Below, piece by piece: positions 1 to 6,974 of a DNA stretch of 17,654 nucleotides; position 1 is the first letter of the stretch; each line of letters opens with the position of its first letter. The stretch is taken from assembly GCA_024280675.1 (NCBI GenBank), contig JAJRPT010000218.1, forward strand, positions 1 to 17,654, read 5' to 3'. The stretch comes from Bacteroidota bacterium. GTDB taxonomy: Bacteria; Bacteroidota; Ignavibacteria; Kapaibacteriales; UBA2268. Below the pieces are notes generated by a model, which saw nothing but the letters and a program-made list of their open reading frames with translations, was not told where the DNA came from and ran no database searches. The position numbers and the translations under genes are program-made.

Positions 1-335
1 AAGCGAGACTGCTGTGGCATGCCCCCAGCCAGCTCTCTTGCCCTATTGATTTGTGTTTCAAATTCACGGCGTGCTTTGGGGATTATATTGGAAGTTGCTC
101 TGTCGCTCTCCGACAGAAACACAGTCTGTTGCGAGGAAATGCCAAATTCTCTAATTCCATTTGCTTGCCTTCGTCCACTAATATTGATGATGAGGGCGGG
201 CGGGCTTTGCCTTGCAGTAGCTTTCGCATTTTGGGACACAACAACACCGCTTGCCCCAGTTATCGAGGCGTTCGACTTTGCTCCAAATACAGAGTCCGAA
301 GACACAGTTCCACGATTTACTTGACCAACAGGCAT
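1..335 (-). CDS. Unidentified protein, N-terminal part only (runs off the left edge)
   Basis: I do not recognise this protein. The reverse strand is open from an ATG at 335-333 to the window edge, giving 111 codons without a stop. A strong Shine-Dalgarno-like GGAGGGG lies just upstream of the ATG, unusual here because most genes in the window have only A-rich leaders, and it decides the start. The protein begins MPVGQVNRGTVSSDSVFGAK. It is rich in Ser, Ala, Gln, Thr and Arg, has no signal peptide or membrane segment in the visible part, and becomes charged and possibly helical towards the cut end (around REFETQINRARELAGG). It lies 119 bp downstream of the NtrC-type regulator on the same strand, so it may be read from the same transcript or from its own promoter; I found no clear promoter box in the gap. 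The plus-strand reading frames over the same bases look like shadows. Confidence 0.6.
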   Translation of the reverse strand, partial: MPVGQVNRGTVSSDSVFGAKSNASITGASGVVVSQNAKATARQSPPALIINISGRRQANGIREFGISSQQTVFLSESDRATSNIIPKARREFETQINRARELAGGMPQQSR

Positions 336-454
336 ATCCCCTCCATAGTTGGTGAATTAAAAAAGTTGCTTTCTTAGATACAGTGGCAACAATACTAACT
401 TTATAAAAATAACTATTATAGGCAAGAATTATTTCATTTAACTAAAAATAAAAA

Positions 455-1855
455 TTACCTAGCTCGCTTTTTTCTGAAATTAGAGACATCAATACCGTAG
501 CGGCGAATTTTATTGTGCAAGGTTTCTCTGGAAATCCCAAGCTGAGCCGCAGACTTTGAAACATTGCCATTGCACATCCTGAGCATAGATTCTATCTTTT
601 GCTTGTCCACCTTTGCTAAATCTTCTTTGAGGGTCCGTTCGTTTGAAATTGTAGTTTTCGTCTCCCTTTGCCTGTAAGAGCTTGCATTCTGACCAAGTAT
701 TTTATGCAAATCACTTTGCTCCAGCGTTTCTTTGCGAATTGTCTGAAGAGCTACCTTCAGAGTTGAGGCAAGCTCTCGGATATTGCCTTGCCATTCTTGT
801 TCTGTGAGAAACTCTACGGCCGATGGAGAAAATATTTTCTCGTCAGAGAACTGGTCATTGTGCATTTTTAAATAGTATTCAGCGATTTCTGGAATATCTT
901 CGGGGCGATCTTTTAGAGGTGGGAGATGGATCTCGCATTCCCTGAGGCGGTGATAGAGTTGTTGGCGATATTTATTTTCTTTTATCGCATGAACCAAATC
1001 ACGATCGGTTGCAGAAATTATTCTCACATCAATGTCTTCGTTTTCGACAGCACCAATTCTGCGTACGTATTTTTCTTCAATCGGAAGTAAAAGATTGGAC
1101 TGTAAATCAGGAGCAAGATCGCCAATCTCATCAAGAAACAATGTACCTCTGTCTGCTTGATGAAAGAGTCCTTTCTTATTTTCTGTTGCACCAGAGAAAG
1201 ATCCTTTCAAATGACCAAAAAGCTCGCTCTGGAAAAGCTCTGATGGGATATTGGGAATATCGACTGTGACGAATGGAAATCTGCTACGCCGGGAAATTGC
1301 ATGGATTGCTTTTGCAACAAGTTTTTTGCCAGTACCCGTCTCGCCTGTGATTAAAATATTGAGTTCAGTTCTGCCAAAGCGAATTATATTGTCGCCAATA
1401 TCAATCATCTTTGAGCTTCTGGCAATGATTCCGTGCATCTCAAGAAATTTCTTTATTTCCTTTGCCTCGCCATGCTCACCAAGTCGGTCGATTGCCGAAT
1501 TTAGAACATTTTTTATCCTATCGCTGGAAACTAAACTTTTCTCAATAAAATTTATTGCCCCAAGCTTAGTTGCCCTCACCGCCGTTTCAATCGTCCCTTT
1601 GCCAGAAATCATAATCACCGGAATCTCAGGGAAATTCTTGCGGTAATGATCCAAAATGTCCAAACCAGTTAGTTCTTCGCCCACACCAAATTCTATATCA
1701 AGAAAAGCTATTCCAATATTTTTATGATTGTCATTTGCATAGGTGATGGCATCTCGTGGGTTGAAAATTGTCTCTGGATCATAGCCAAAGCCCGAAATAA
1801 TATCGGCTATCGTTGTGCAAAAATCTTTATTGTCATCTACTATTAATACTTTCAT
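455..1855 (-). CDS. Sigma-54-dependent response regulator, NtrC family
   Basis: This is a 466-residue transcription activator of the NtrC class. The receiver domain (about 1-125) has the acidic pair D7-D8, phospho-acceptor D53, S84 and K106. The loop after D53 is longer than usual and lacks the common Met-Pro. The AAA+ domain (about 140-375) has Walker A GETGTGKK (171-178), Walker B TLFLDE (238-243) and the arginine-rich segment RQQLYHRLRE. The sigma-54 contact loop, normally GAFTGA, reads GSFSGA (218-223). A Fis-type helix-turn-helix fills the last 50 residues (KSAAQLGISRETLHNKIRR). By family it is phosphorylated by a histidine kinase and then opens sigma-54 promoters by ATP hydrolysis. No kinase gene is in the window, so partner and targets are unknown. 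It starts 33 bp after the lipoprotein gene and is probably the third gene of the gltX operon. Confidence 0.93.
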   Translation of the reverse strand: MKVLIVDDNKDFCTTIADIISGFGYDPETIFNPRDAITYANDNHKNIGIAFLDIEFGVGEELTGLDILDHYRKNFPEIPVIMISGKGTIETAVRATKLGAINFIEKSLVSSDRIKNVLNSAIDRLGEHGEAKEIKKFLEMHGIIARSSKMIDIGDNIIRFGRTELNILITGETGTGKKLVAKAIHAISRRSRFPFVTVDIPNIPSELFQSELFGHLKGSFSGATENKKGLFHQADRGTLFLDEIGDLAPDLQSNLLLPIEEKYVRRIGAVENEDIDVRIISATDRDLVHAIKENKYRQQLYHRLRECEIHLPPLKDRPEDIPEIAEYYLKMHNDQFSDEKIFSPSAVEFLTEQEWQGNIRELASTLKVALQTIRKETLEQSDLHKILGQNASSYRQRETKTTISNERTLKEDLAKVDKQKIESMLRMCNGNVSKSAAQLGISRETLHNKIRRYGIDVSNFRKKRAR

Positions 1856-1888
1856 TTTATTCCATTTGTTTCGTTTGTTTCAGCTGGT

Positions 1889-2356
1889 TTAATCCTCGAT
1901 ACCTGAGGCCAAAGTGCTATCGAGCTTCTTCCATATTGCACGAAAACCTTTGCTACCAATCGAGGGTAGGCGCGGATTCCATGCCGCCCTCAATCTGAGA
2001 TTGGTGTTGGGGTTTAGCAATTCAATAAAAATCACCGAGTCTGCTGGGACATTTAGACTCTGGGTTTTGATGAACTCATCTTGGATAGATTTTACCAAAT
2101 CACACATATTTCTCTTGCTAGTAAGACAAACAAGTGAGTCTTTTTGCTTAATATTGTCAAAGGCAAATATCTCGCCCGACGAGCTTATCTTATGCCCAAA
2201 CATTATCCTCACCTTATTTTTGTAGTACCCCCAAATTATTGTGGTATTTTTATTACTTTTTGAGAGGCAATCAGGCTCTGGTACTATTTTGACGTTCCTG
2301 CAAGAATAGCTAAATAAGAATATTAAACTTAGTACAATGCTTATGAATTTATTCAT
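1889..2356 (-). CDS. Putative lipoprotein of unknown function
   Basis: A 155-residue protein that I cannot assign to a family. The N-terminus has a basic start (MNK), a hydrophobic stretch (about 5-16) and then FSYSC with Cys at 19. This is an acceptable, though not classical, lipobox for a Bacteroidota-type lipoprotein. The mature part is mixed alpha/beta-looking with three Cys besides the lipidation site (CLSK, VCLT, MCDL), and no catalytic motif is evident. The ATG begins 3 bp beyond the gltX stop on the same strand, so it is almost certainly cotranscribed and perhaps translationally coupled with gltX. The NtrC-type regulator follows 33 bp later. The positional link to gltX may be only operon packing. 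The likely location is the inner face of the outer membrane or the periplasm, by inference from the signal alone. Confidence 0.7.
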   Translation of the reverse strand: MNKFISIVLSLIFLFSYSCRNVKIVPEPDCLSKSNKNTTIIWGYYKNKVRIMFGHKISSSGEIFAFDNIKQKDSLVCLTSKRNMCDLVKSIQDEFIKTQSLNVPADSVIFIELLNPNTNLRLRAAWNPRLPSIGSKGFRAIWKKLDSTLASGIED

Positions 2357-2359
2357 TTT

Positions 2360-3829
2360 TTATAGCTTCCCATTTTTTGATCTTGTCAAGAAATTGTCGA
2401 ATCTAACCATTGATTCATCTTTCCCCAGAATTTGCAGTGTTGTGAGCAAGTCTGCACCAACTGGCTTTCCCGTTGCCATCAGTCTGAGCGGGTGCATTAC
2501 TGCACCGAATTTTAGTCCTTTCTCTTCCAAATATTCCACAACAAGCAAGTGCATTGCATCTTTTGTCCAATCACCCAGCAATCTAAATCTTTCAATCAAA
2601 GGAGTAATTAATTCGGCAGTATTTTCTTTCCACTGCTTTTTGATATATTTCTCATCGAAATCATTTTCATCTGGTCTTTGCCACATATACGACCCAAATT
2701 CAACAAAATCGTGAGTGAAGTTGATTCTTTCTTTTAATAAGTTAATAACGCTCAGGACGTAGTTTTGTTCCAAATTAGAATAGCCTTTCCCGTCTAATAA
2801 TGGTGCTAAACCTTTATAAATTTCAGTCACAGGAATCTTTCTCAGATACATTGAATTCATCCACTCAAGTTTTGGTCGGTCAAATATTGCACCGCCTTTG
2901 TTTACTTTCTCTAGTTTAAAACCAGCAATAAGCTCTTCCATTGAATAAATCTCTTGGTCTCCACTTGGATTCCAACCAAGAAGTGCCACGAAATTAGTGA
3001 GTGCATGTGGCAAGTACCCCTTTTCTTTGAAATCCTCAACCGAAACATCTCCATGACGTTTGGAGAGCTTTGATTTATTATTGTTGAGCAGAAGAGGAAG
3101 ATGGGCCCAAGCGGGCTGCTCCCATCCAAATGCTTTATACAATAAAACATGTTTGGGAGTAGATGGCAACCACTCCTCACCACGGATAACATGGGAAATT
3201 TCCATTGCATGGTCGTCCACCACATTTGCCAGGTGATAGGTTGGGAATCCGTCTGATTTGAGTAGAACTTGGTCATCCACATCTCGGCCATTTACACTTA
3301 CATCCCCACGAATCACATCCTTGAATTTAATATCTTCGGAGAATGGAACTTTGAGCCTTATTACGTATTTCTGAGCAGAGTCAAGCAATTGCTTTGTTTT
3401 TTCTTTGCCAAGCGTGTATTGGTTTTTCATTGTAGAGCGATCGTATTTCGGCGCAAGGCCAGCTTTTTTCTGACGCTCACGCATCGCTTCAATTTCTCTA
3501 GGAGTGTCAAAGGCATAATAGGCTGAATCGTTTCCAATTAATATATTAGCATATTTTTTGTACAAATCAAATCTCTGTGATTGTACGTAAGGACCATAAT
3601 CTCCGCCAATCCCTGGTCCTTCGTCAAACTCAATTCCAGACCAATTGAGCGATTCAATCAAGCTCTCTTGGGCACCGGGTACAAGCCTTGAGCGATCTGT
3701 GTCTTCGATTCGGATTATCATAACTCCACCCACCGAACGGGCAAATAGATAATTATACAATGCCGTACGCAATCCACCCACGTGCAGATACCCAGTAGGT
3801 GATGGTGCAAACCTAACTCTTACATTCAT
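2360..3829 (-). CDS. gltX: Glutamyl-tRNA synthetase
   Basis: A 489-residue class I aminoacyl-tRNA synthetase that charges tRNA-Glu with glutamate in the cytoplasm. The HIGH motif appears as HVGG (16-19) after the family hallmark RFAPSPTGYL, and the KMSKS motif as KLSKR (254-258). The segment MIIRIEDTDRSR and the conserved VIRGEEWLPSTPKH are also typical. The four Cys/His zinc ligands of the E. coli enzyme are absent (the region reads AYYAFDT), as in many other bacterial GluRS. The length is normal. The sequence alone does not tell me whether it also charges tRNA-Gln; no gatCAB or glnS lies in the window. It is the first gene of the minus-strand cluster and diverges from fetA across a 189-bp gap. 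On the minus strand TTACACTTTG at 3866-3857, 28 bp before the ATG, may be part of its promoter; the same 10-mer lies upstream of aspS. Confidence 0.97.
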   Translation of the reverse strand: MNVRVRFAPSPTGYLHVGGLRTALYNYLFARSVGGVMIIRIEDTDRSRLVPGAQESLIESLNWSGIEFDEGPGIGGDYGPYVQSQRFDLYKKYANILIGNDSAYYAFDTPREIEAMRERQKKAGLAPKYDRSTMKNQYTLGKEKTKQLLDSAQKYVIRLKVPFSEDIKFKDVIRGDVSVNGRDVDDQVLLKSDGFPTYHLANVVDDHAMEISHVIRGEEWLPSTPKHVLLYKAFGWEQPAWAHLPLLLNNNKSKLSKRHGDVSVEDFKEKGYLPHALTNFVALLGWNPSGDQEIYSMEELIAGFKLEKVNKGGAIFDRPKLEWMNSMYLRKIPVTEIYKGLAPLLDGKGYSNLEQNYVLSVINLLKERINFTHDFVEFGSYMWQRPDENDFDEKYIKKQWKENTAELITPLIERFRLLGDWTKDAMHLLVVEYLEEKGLKFGAVMHPLRLMATGKPVGADLLTTLQILGKDESMVRFDNFLTRSKNGKL

Positions 3830-3856
3830 TTTCTTTTTCTCATTTTAGTTGAATAG

Positions 3857-3866
3857 CAAAGTGTAA
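3857..3866 (-). promoter_or_regulatory. 10-mer TTACACTTTG upstream of gltX
   Basis: On the minus strand this reads TTACACTTTG and ends 28 bp before the gltX ATG. The same 10-mer lies upstream of aspS at 6866-6875. It resembles the Bacteroidota -7 box (TAnnTTTG) with one extra base between TA and TTTG, so a promoter element is the simplest reading. The sharing may still be chance. Confidence 0.3.
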
Positions 3867-3885
3867 AATTAACTTTAATTCCTGC

Positions 3886-3906
3886 AAGTAAAAATTAGTT
3901 TTACTT
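3886..3906. promoter_or_regulatory. Perfect 8-bp inverted repeat in the gltX/fetA divergent region
   Basis: AAGTAAAA (3886-3893) and TTTTACTT (3899-3906) are perfect inverted arms around a 5-base centre, ATTAG. The repeat ends 1 bp before a plus-strand TAnnTTTG box at 3908-3915. That is where a repressor operator would lie, inside the promoter spacer. It does not match a Fur, Zur or MntR box that I know. No T-run follows, so a terminator is unlikely. Because the downstream genes are fetAB, a metal-responsive operator is possible, but this is inference. Confidence 0.4.
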
Positions 3907-3907
3907 A

Positions 3908-3915
3908 TAATTTTG
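3908..3915 (+). promoter_or_regulatory. Candidate -7 promoter box, TAATTTTG, upstream of fetA
   Basis: The sequence is an exact match to the Bacteroidota TAnnTTTG -7 element, on the plus strand about 100 bp before fetA and directly beside the inverted repeat at 3886-3906. No convincing -33 TTTG is placed at the usual distance. It would give a leader of roughly 95-100 bases. Confidence 0.35.
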
Positions 3916-4003
3916 CCTTAGAAATATGTTGTTGGGGTCAATGAATTAGCTATGGTGTGTAATAAATTGCATAGGTCATGTGGTATTTTGAATTCTAACT
4001 CAC

Positions 4004-4011
4004 TATCTTTG
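4004..4011 (+). promoter_or_regulatory. Candidate -7 promoter box, TATCTTTG, abutting fetA
   Basis: The sequence is an exact TAnnTTTG match ending 7 bp before the fetA ATG at 4019. Since transcription in Bacteroidota starts a few bases after this box, the mRNA would be leaderless or nearly so. A TTTG at 3987-3990 is closer than the usual -33 spacing. No Shine-Dalgarno sequence lies between the box and the ATG, which fits a leaderless start. Confidence 0.4.
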
Positions 4012-4018
4012 CCTTAGT

Positions 4019-4648
4019 ATGGGAAACAATTCTAAAAATATATTACCATTTCTTGAAATAAAGAAAATTCAGTTTTCTTTTGGGAATTGGGTGAGCCAAG
4101 AGTTTAATATCAAAATGCACCATGGAGATTTTCATATTCTCAAAGGAAGCTCAGGCTCGGGCAAATCGTCTCTTGTGCGGGCTATTCTTGGGCTTACAAA
4201 ATATCAAGAAGGCGAGATCTTTTGCTTTGGCAAAAAAGTAAATGAAGAAAATATTAATGAAATCAGAAAAAACATCTCTTGGCTACCACAGAATTTGGAA
4301 ATATTAAAAGCACCAGCAGAAGATTCTTCAAGCCTTGGTTTCATTAAAAATATTCTTGAAATAAGCAATATTAATTTTAATCTGGATAAAACCGAAGAAC
4401 TTCTCTCAGAATTAAATCTCAAAAAGAGTTTATTAAAAAGCGATTTCTCTAACTTGTCTTTGGGCGAGCGGCAGAGAATTGGGCTGGTGGTGTGTGCCAT
4501 CAGAAACAAAAAAATATGCTTGCTCGACGAGCCAACTTCTTCGCTTGACGTGAAAAATTCTGAAGGTGTAGTAAAATTTATCAAAGAACACTTGCACACG
4601 TCATTAATCATTTCTCATTCAAATTTAGCTGAGTTAGACAATGGATAA
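4019..4648 (+). CDS. fetA: ABC transporter ATPase, FetA (YbbL)-like
   Basis: A 209-residue ABC ATPase that would power the membrane partner encoded directly downstream. Visible motifs in order are Walker A GSSGSGKS (43-50), Q-loop Gln91, the signature LSLGERQR (146-153, with Leu in place of the usual second Gly), Walker B ICLLDE (166-171), D-loop SLD (175-177) and the switch His200. Its stop overlaps the fetB start by 8 bp (4641-4648), so the two are translationally coupled. In E. coli, FetAB was described as an iron exporter that protects against oxidative stress; that role is taken from the family and the pairing, not shown by this sequence. It is slightly short, ending soon after the switch region. 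A TAnnTTTG box ends 7 bp before the ATG, which suggests a nearly leaderless transcript. By itself the ATPase would be hard to name; the partner decides the call. Confidence 0.85.
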   Translation: MGNNSKNILPFLEIKKIQFSFGNWVSQEFNIKMHHGDFHILKGSSGSGKSSLVRAILGLTKYQEGEIFCFGKKVNEENINEIRKNISWLPQNLEILKAPAEDSSSLGFIKNILEISNINFNLDKTEELLSELNLKKSLLKSDFSNLSLGERQRIGLVVCAIRNKKICLLDEPTSSLDVKNSEGVVKFIKEHLHTSLIISHSNLAELDNG

Positions 4649-5429
4649 TTTCATTCCAGATTGGACAAATATTGCACTGGGTTCACTTGTACTTTTGATC
4701 CCAATAGCTTTATTTTTGAGGGCAAGGCTCAATCTTGTAAAAACATTATTGGTGTCTTTTGCCCGAATGGGCGTGCAGCTTTTTCTTGTAGGAATTTATC
4801 TGAGGTATTTAATCGAATGGGATATTTTATGGTTAAATATTTTATTTCTGATTTTTATAATTATTGCTGGAGCCCATGTTGTTGGCACCCGTTCTGAGCT
4901 GAAGTTGAATTTTATTTTAAAGCCCATTGCCATTGGTTTTTTTGTGGGATATTTAATTAGCTCATTCTTTTTTGTATTCGCATTTTTTGATGGTGGAGAT
5001 TTCCTCGAAGCACAATATCTAATACCAATTTCTGGAATGTTGATTGGCAATTCACTCACATCGGCCGTTGTTGGAATACGCTCATTTTTCAAGAATATCA
5101 AAAATGACAAAGAAAGTAGAAATTATTTAATCGCCTCTGGGGCGACACTGAAACTTGCCACAATGGAGTCCTTTCAGTCCAGCATCAAAGATGCTTTTAT
5201 GCCAATGATTGCAAATATTTCCGCCATTGGGTTAATCTGGCTGCCGGGTACAATGACGGGGCAAATCATTGCTGGGCAAGATCCATCCGATGCAATAAAG
5301 TATCAAATAATGATAGTTGTAGGCTATTTTACATGTTGCGTTATCACGGTATTTATTTCTCTTTTTCTTGCCCGTCGCACAGCCTTTGATGGATTTGGTC
5401 TGCTAAGAGAAGATGTGTATAAAATGTGA
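4641..5429 (+). CDS. fetB: ABC transporter permease, FetB (YbbM, UPF0014) family
   Basis: A 262-residue integral membrane protein with about six to seven hydrophobic segments, beginning WTNIALGSLVLLIPIALFL and ending in a segment around GYFTCCVITVFISLFLARR. The family hallmarks are present: RMGVQLFLVG in the second segment, MLIGNSLTSAVVGIRSF in the middle, then the coupling region GATLKLATMESFQSSIKDAFMP followed by LPGTMTGQIIAGQDP and AIKYQIMI. This LPG-MTGQI-AG-DP block is typical of UPF0014/FetB permeases. It overlaps fetA by 8 bp and is its transport partner in the inner membrane. The E. coli family member is reported as an iron exporter, and I infer a similar substrate here without direct evidence. 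An imperfect hairpin follows the stop (5431-5457) but has no T-run, so read-through into dut, 81 bp away, is possible. Confidence 0.9.
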   Translation: MDNFIPDWTNIALGSLVLLIPIALFLRARLNLVKTLLVSFARMGVQLFLVGIYLRYLIEWDILWLNILFLIFIIIAGAHVVGTRSELKLNFILKPIAIGFFVGYLISSFFFVFAFFDGGDFLEAQYLIPISGMLIGNSLTSAVVGIRSFFKNIKNDKESRNYLIASGATLKLATMESFQSSIKDAFMPMIANISAIGLIWLPGTMTGQIIAGQDPSDAIKYQIMIVVGYFTCCVITVFISLFLARRTAFDGFGLLREDVYKM

Positions 5430-5510
5430 ATAGATTATTTTATTTCAAATCAATCTAGTTTGTATTTTGCCGAAATTAAATTCAAGCAAAACAATAAGTA
5501 ATACAATAAA

Positions 5511-5963
5511 ATGAAAATAGAAATTAAAAGAATTCGTGAAGGTTTTTCAGATATTCCACTTCCTGAGTACAAATCATACGGTGCCGCTGGGATGGATCTT
5601 TGTGCGGCAGTGGATGAAGATTATGAAATTAAAGCAGGTGGCATTGGGCTTGTGCCGTGTGGGATTGCTTTTGCCATTCCTCATGGCTTTGAGTGTCAGA
5701 TTCGCTCACGCAGTGGAATGTCATTGCGACACGGGATGTTTGCACTGAACGCTCCCGGGACGATTGACTCGGATTATCGTGGAGAAATAATGATTATCCT
5801 TGCCAATTTCTCGAAAGAAGATTATGTGATTCGGCGAGGGGATAGGATTGCACAAGCCGTCTTTGCCCGCCATGAAATTGCCGAATTCGAGCTAGTCGAA
5901 ACTCTCACTGAAACCACACGTGGGAAGGGTGGGTTTGGGTCTACTGGAAAGTCAGGGCATTAG
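5511..5963 (+). CDS. dut: Deoxyuridine 5'-triphosphate nucleotidohydrolase (dUTPase)
   Basis: A 150-residue trimeric-type dUTPase. It hydrolyses dUTP to dUMP and pyrophosphate, which keeps uracil out of DNA and supplies the dTMP precursor. All five family motifs are visible: I, AAGMDLCAA; II, QIRSRSGMSLRHG; III, APGTIDSDYRGEI, with the catalytic Asp and Tyr; IV, RGDRIAQAV; V, RGKGGFGSTG at the C-terminal arm. The length is normal. It lies 81 bp after fetB on the same strand and may have its own promoter; a near match to the -7 box (TATTTTG) lies in the gap, but I do not call it. It converges on the TPR gene with only 25 bp between the stops, where a short hairpin lies. Confidence 0.97.
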   Translation: MKIEIKRIREGFSDIPLPEYKSYGAAGMDLCAAVDEDYEIKAGGIGLVPCGIAFAIPHGFECQIRSRSGMSLRHGMFALNAPGTIDSDYRGEIMIILANFSKEDYVIRRGDRIAQAVFARHEIAEFELVETLTETTRGKGGFGSTGKSGH

Positions 5964-5979
5964 CTCTTTTCCCAAGAGC
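5963..5979. terminator. Short hairpin between convergent dut and TPR genes
   Basis: GCTCTT (5963-5968) pairs with AAGAGC (5974-5979) around the loop TTCCC. The hairpin starts on the last base of the dut stop codon and could serve both converging genes. Neither strand has a proper T-run after the stem, so this is a weak terminator candidate. Confidence 0.35.
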
Positions 5980-5988
5980 AACAATAAT

Positions 5989-6798
5989 CTATTTGCAAAT
6001 CTGATTGGATAATTCTTTTGCTTTTTCATTTCCAAGATTTGTAGATTTCTCCAGCCAACGACAAGCCTCGTCTTTTTTATCTATGGAATAGAGGCAAAAG
6101 CCTAGCTTGAGCATTGCGTAGTGATTGTCTTTTTGGAACTCAAGCAGGGTTTTAAAATCAGATGTGGCTTTTTCAAACTTTCTCATCTGCGCATAAATCG
6201 TTCCACGGTGCATGTATGCTTGCTTATGCTTTGGGTTTAAGTTTATTGATTTTGTAAAATATATGAGAGCTTTCTCTGGCTTTAGCATCTTTTCGTAAAC
6301 CCTTGCCGTGTGGTATGAATAGCTAGAGTTTGTCGAATCCAGTGAGCTGGCAAGAAGAAAATCGGCAAGAGCGAAGTCTAATTTTCCAATCCTTTCGTAT
6401 TCAAATCCACGATCATTTAATGCGTGAACATAACCGGGTTGGAGTTTTATTGCACTTGAGAAATCAGCTATTGCTAAATCCGTTTTTCCAAGATTTACGT
6501 AGGAATACGCTCGGTTATAATAAACAAATGCCATATCTTTTGGCGAATTCAAAAGTGCAGAAGTAAAATCCAACACCGCAAGGCTGTCTTTTTTGAGAAA
6601 TGACAATGTAAGCCCTCGTTTGAAATATGCTTCTGAATTTGCAGGGTCAATGTCGATGACACCATCGTAGATTTTTATTGCCGTATTGTATTCCTTTCGT
6701 TCCAAGAGTTTTTGGGCATCACCCATTGACACTTTGATTGGGAAATTCTGCGAAAGCAATGACGAGCTAAATAAGATAACTAACAAAAGATCTTTCAT
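5989..6798 (-). CDS. Secreted TPR-repeat protein
   Basis: A 269-residue protein made almost entirely of tetratricopeptide repeats, about seven units, recognisable by segments such as AYFKRGLTLSFLKKDSLAVL, VYYNRAYSYVNLGKTDLAIA, ALNDRGFEYERIGKLDFALA and AYMHRGTIYAQMRKFEKATS. TPRs bind other proteins; the partner is unknown. I chose the ATG at 6798 because it opens a clean signal peptide (MKDLLLVILFSSSLLSQ). The frame stays open for another 57 codons to 6969, but that stretch is AT-rich, has no sensible protein character and lies on intergenic sequence. A minus-strand TAnnTTTG box at 6845-6838 gives a leader of roughly 30-35 bases to the chosen start and would lie inside the gene if the longer start were used. 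The protein is probably periplasmic or surface-exposed. It diverges from aspS and converges on dut. Confidence 0.85.
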   Translation of the reverse strand: MKDLLLVILFSSSLLSQNFPIKVSMGDAQKLLERKEYNTAIKIYDGVIDIDPANSEAYFKRGLTLSFLKKDSLAVLDFTSALLNSPKDMAFVYYNRAYSYVNLGKTDLAIADFSSAIKLQPGYVHALNDRGFEYERIGKLDFALADFLLASSLDSTNSSYSYHTARVYEKMLKPEKALIYFTKSINLNPKHKQAYMHRGTIYAQMRKFEKATSDFKTLLEFQKDNHYAMLKLGFCLYSIDKKDEACRWLEKSTNLGNEKAKELSNQICK

Positions 6799-6837
6799 TT
6801 TTTTTAAATATATTTTTAGCGTAAGTTCAAAAAAGAA

Positions 6838-6845
6838 CAAATATA
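6838..6845 (-). promoter_or_regulatory. Candidate -7 promoter box, TATATTTG, for the TPR gene
   Basis: On the minus strand, 6845 to 6838 reads TATATTTG, an exact match to TAnnTTTG, about 40 bp before the ATG at 6798. It supports that start over the longer open frame. I see no clear -33 element. Confidence 0.4.
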
Positions 6846-6865
6846 AGGTAATCTCCCAAATAAAC

Positions 6866-6875
6866 TTACACTTTG
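6866..6875 (+). promoter_or_regulatory. 10-mer TTACACTTTG upstream of aspS
   Basis: This is identical to the 10-mer on the minus strand upstream of gltX (3866-3857). It lies 99 bp before the aspS ATG. It may be a promoter -7 element with an extra spacer base, or a site shared by the two synthetase genes. The intervening leader contains a run of seven C (6911-6917). Confidence 0.3.
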
Positions 6876-6974
6876 TGTGTTTATTTTTTTCTAAATTAAG
6901 TTTTGAGTCACCCCCCCGCATGAAATATTTTAATGCTAAATTGTGAATTATAAATTGACAAAAAATCAAAAATA

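Noticed and set aside
19..377. Two plus-strand open frames at the left edge
   Set aside because: They lie over the minus-strand partial gene, which has a strong ribosome binding site and runs open to the edge; the plus-strand translations have no protein character.
5431..5457. Hairpin TAGATT/AATCTA after fetB as a terminator
   Set aside because: The stem is short and AT-rich with a 15-base loop, and no T-run follows.
6799..6969. A 57-codon N-terminal extension of the TPR protein
   Set aside because: The stretch is AT-rich spacer with an unlikely composition, a minus-strand promoter box lies inside it, and the downstream ATG opens a good signal peptide.
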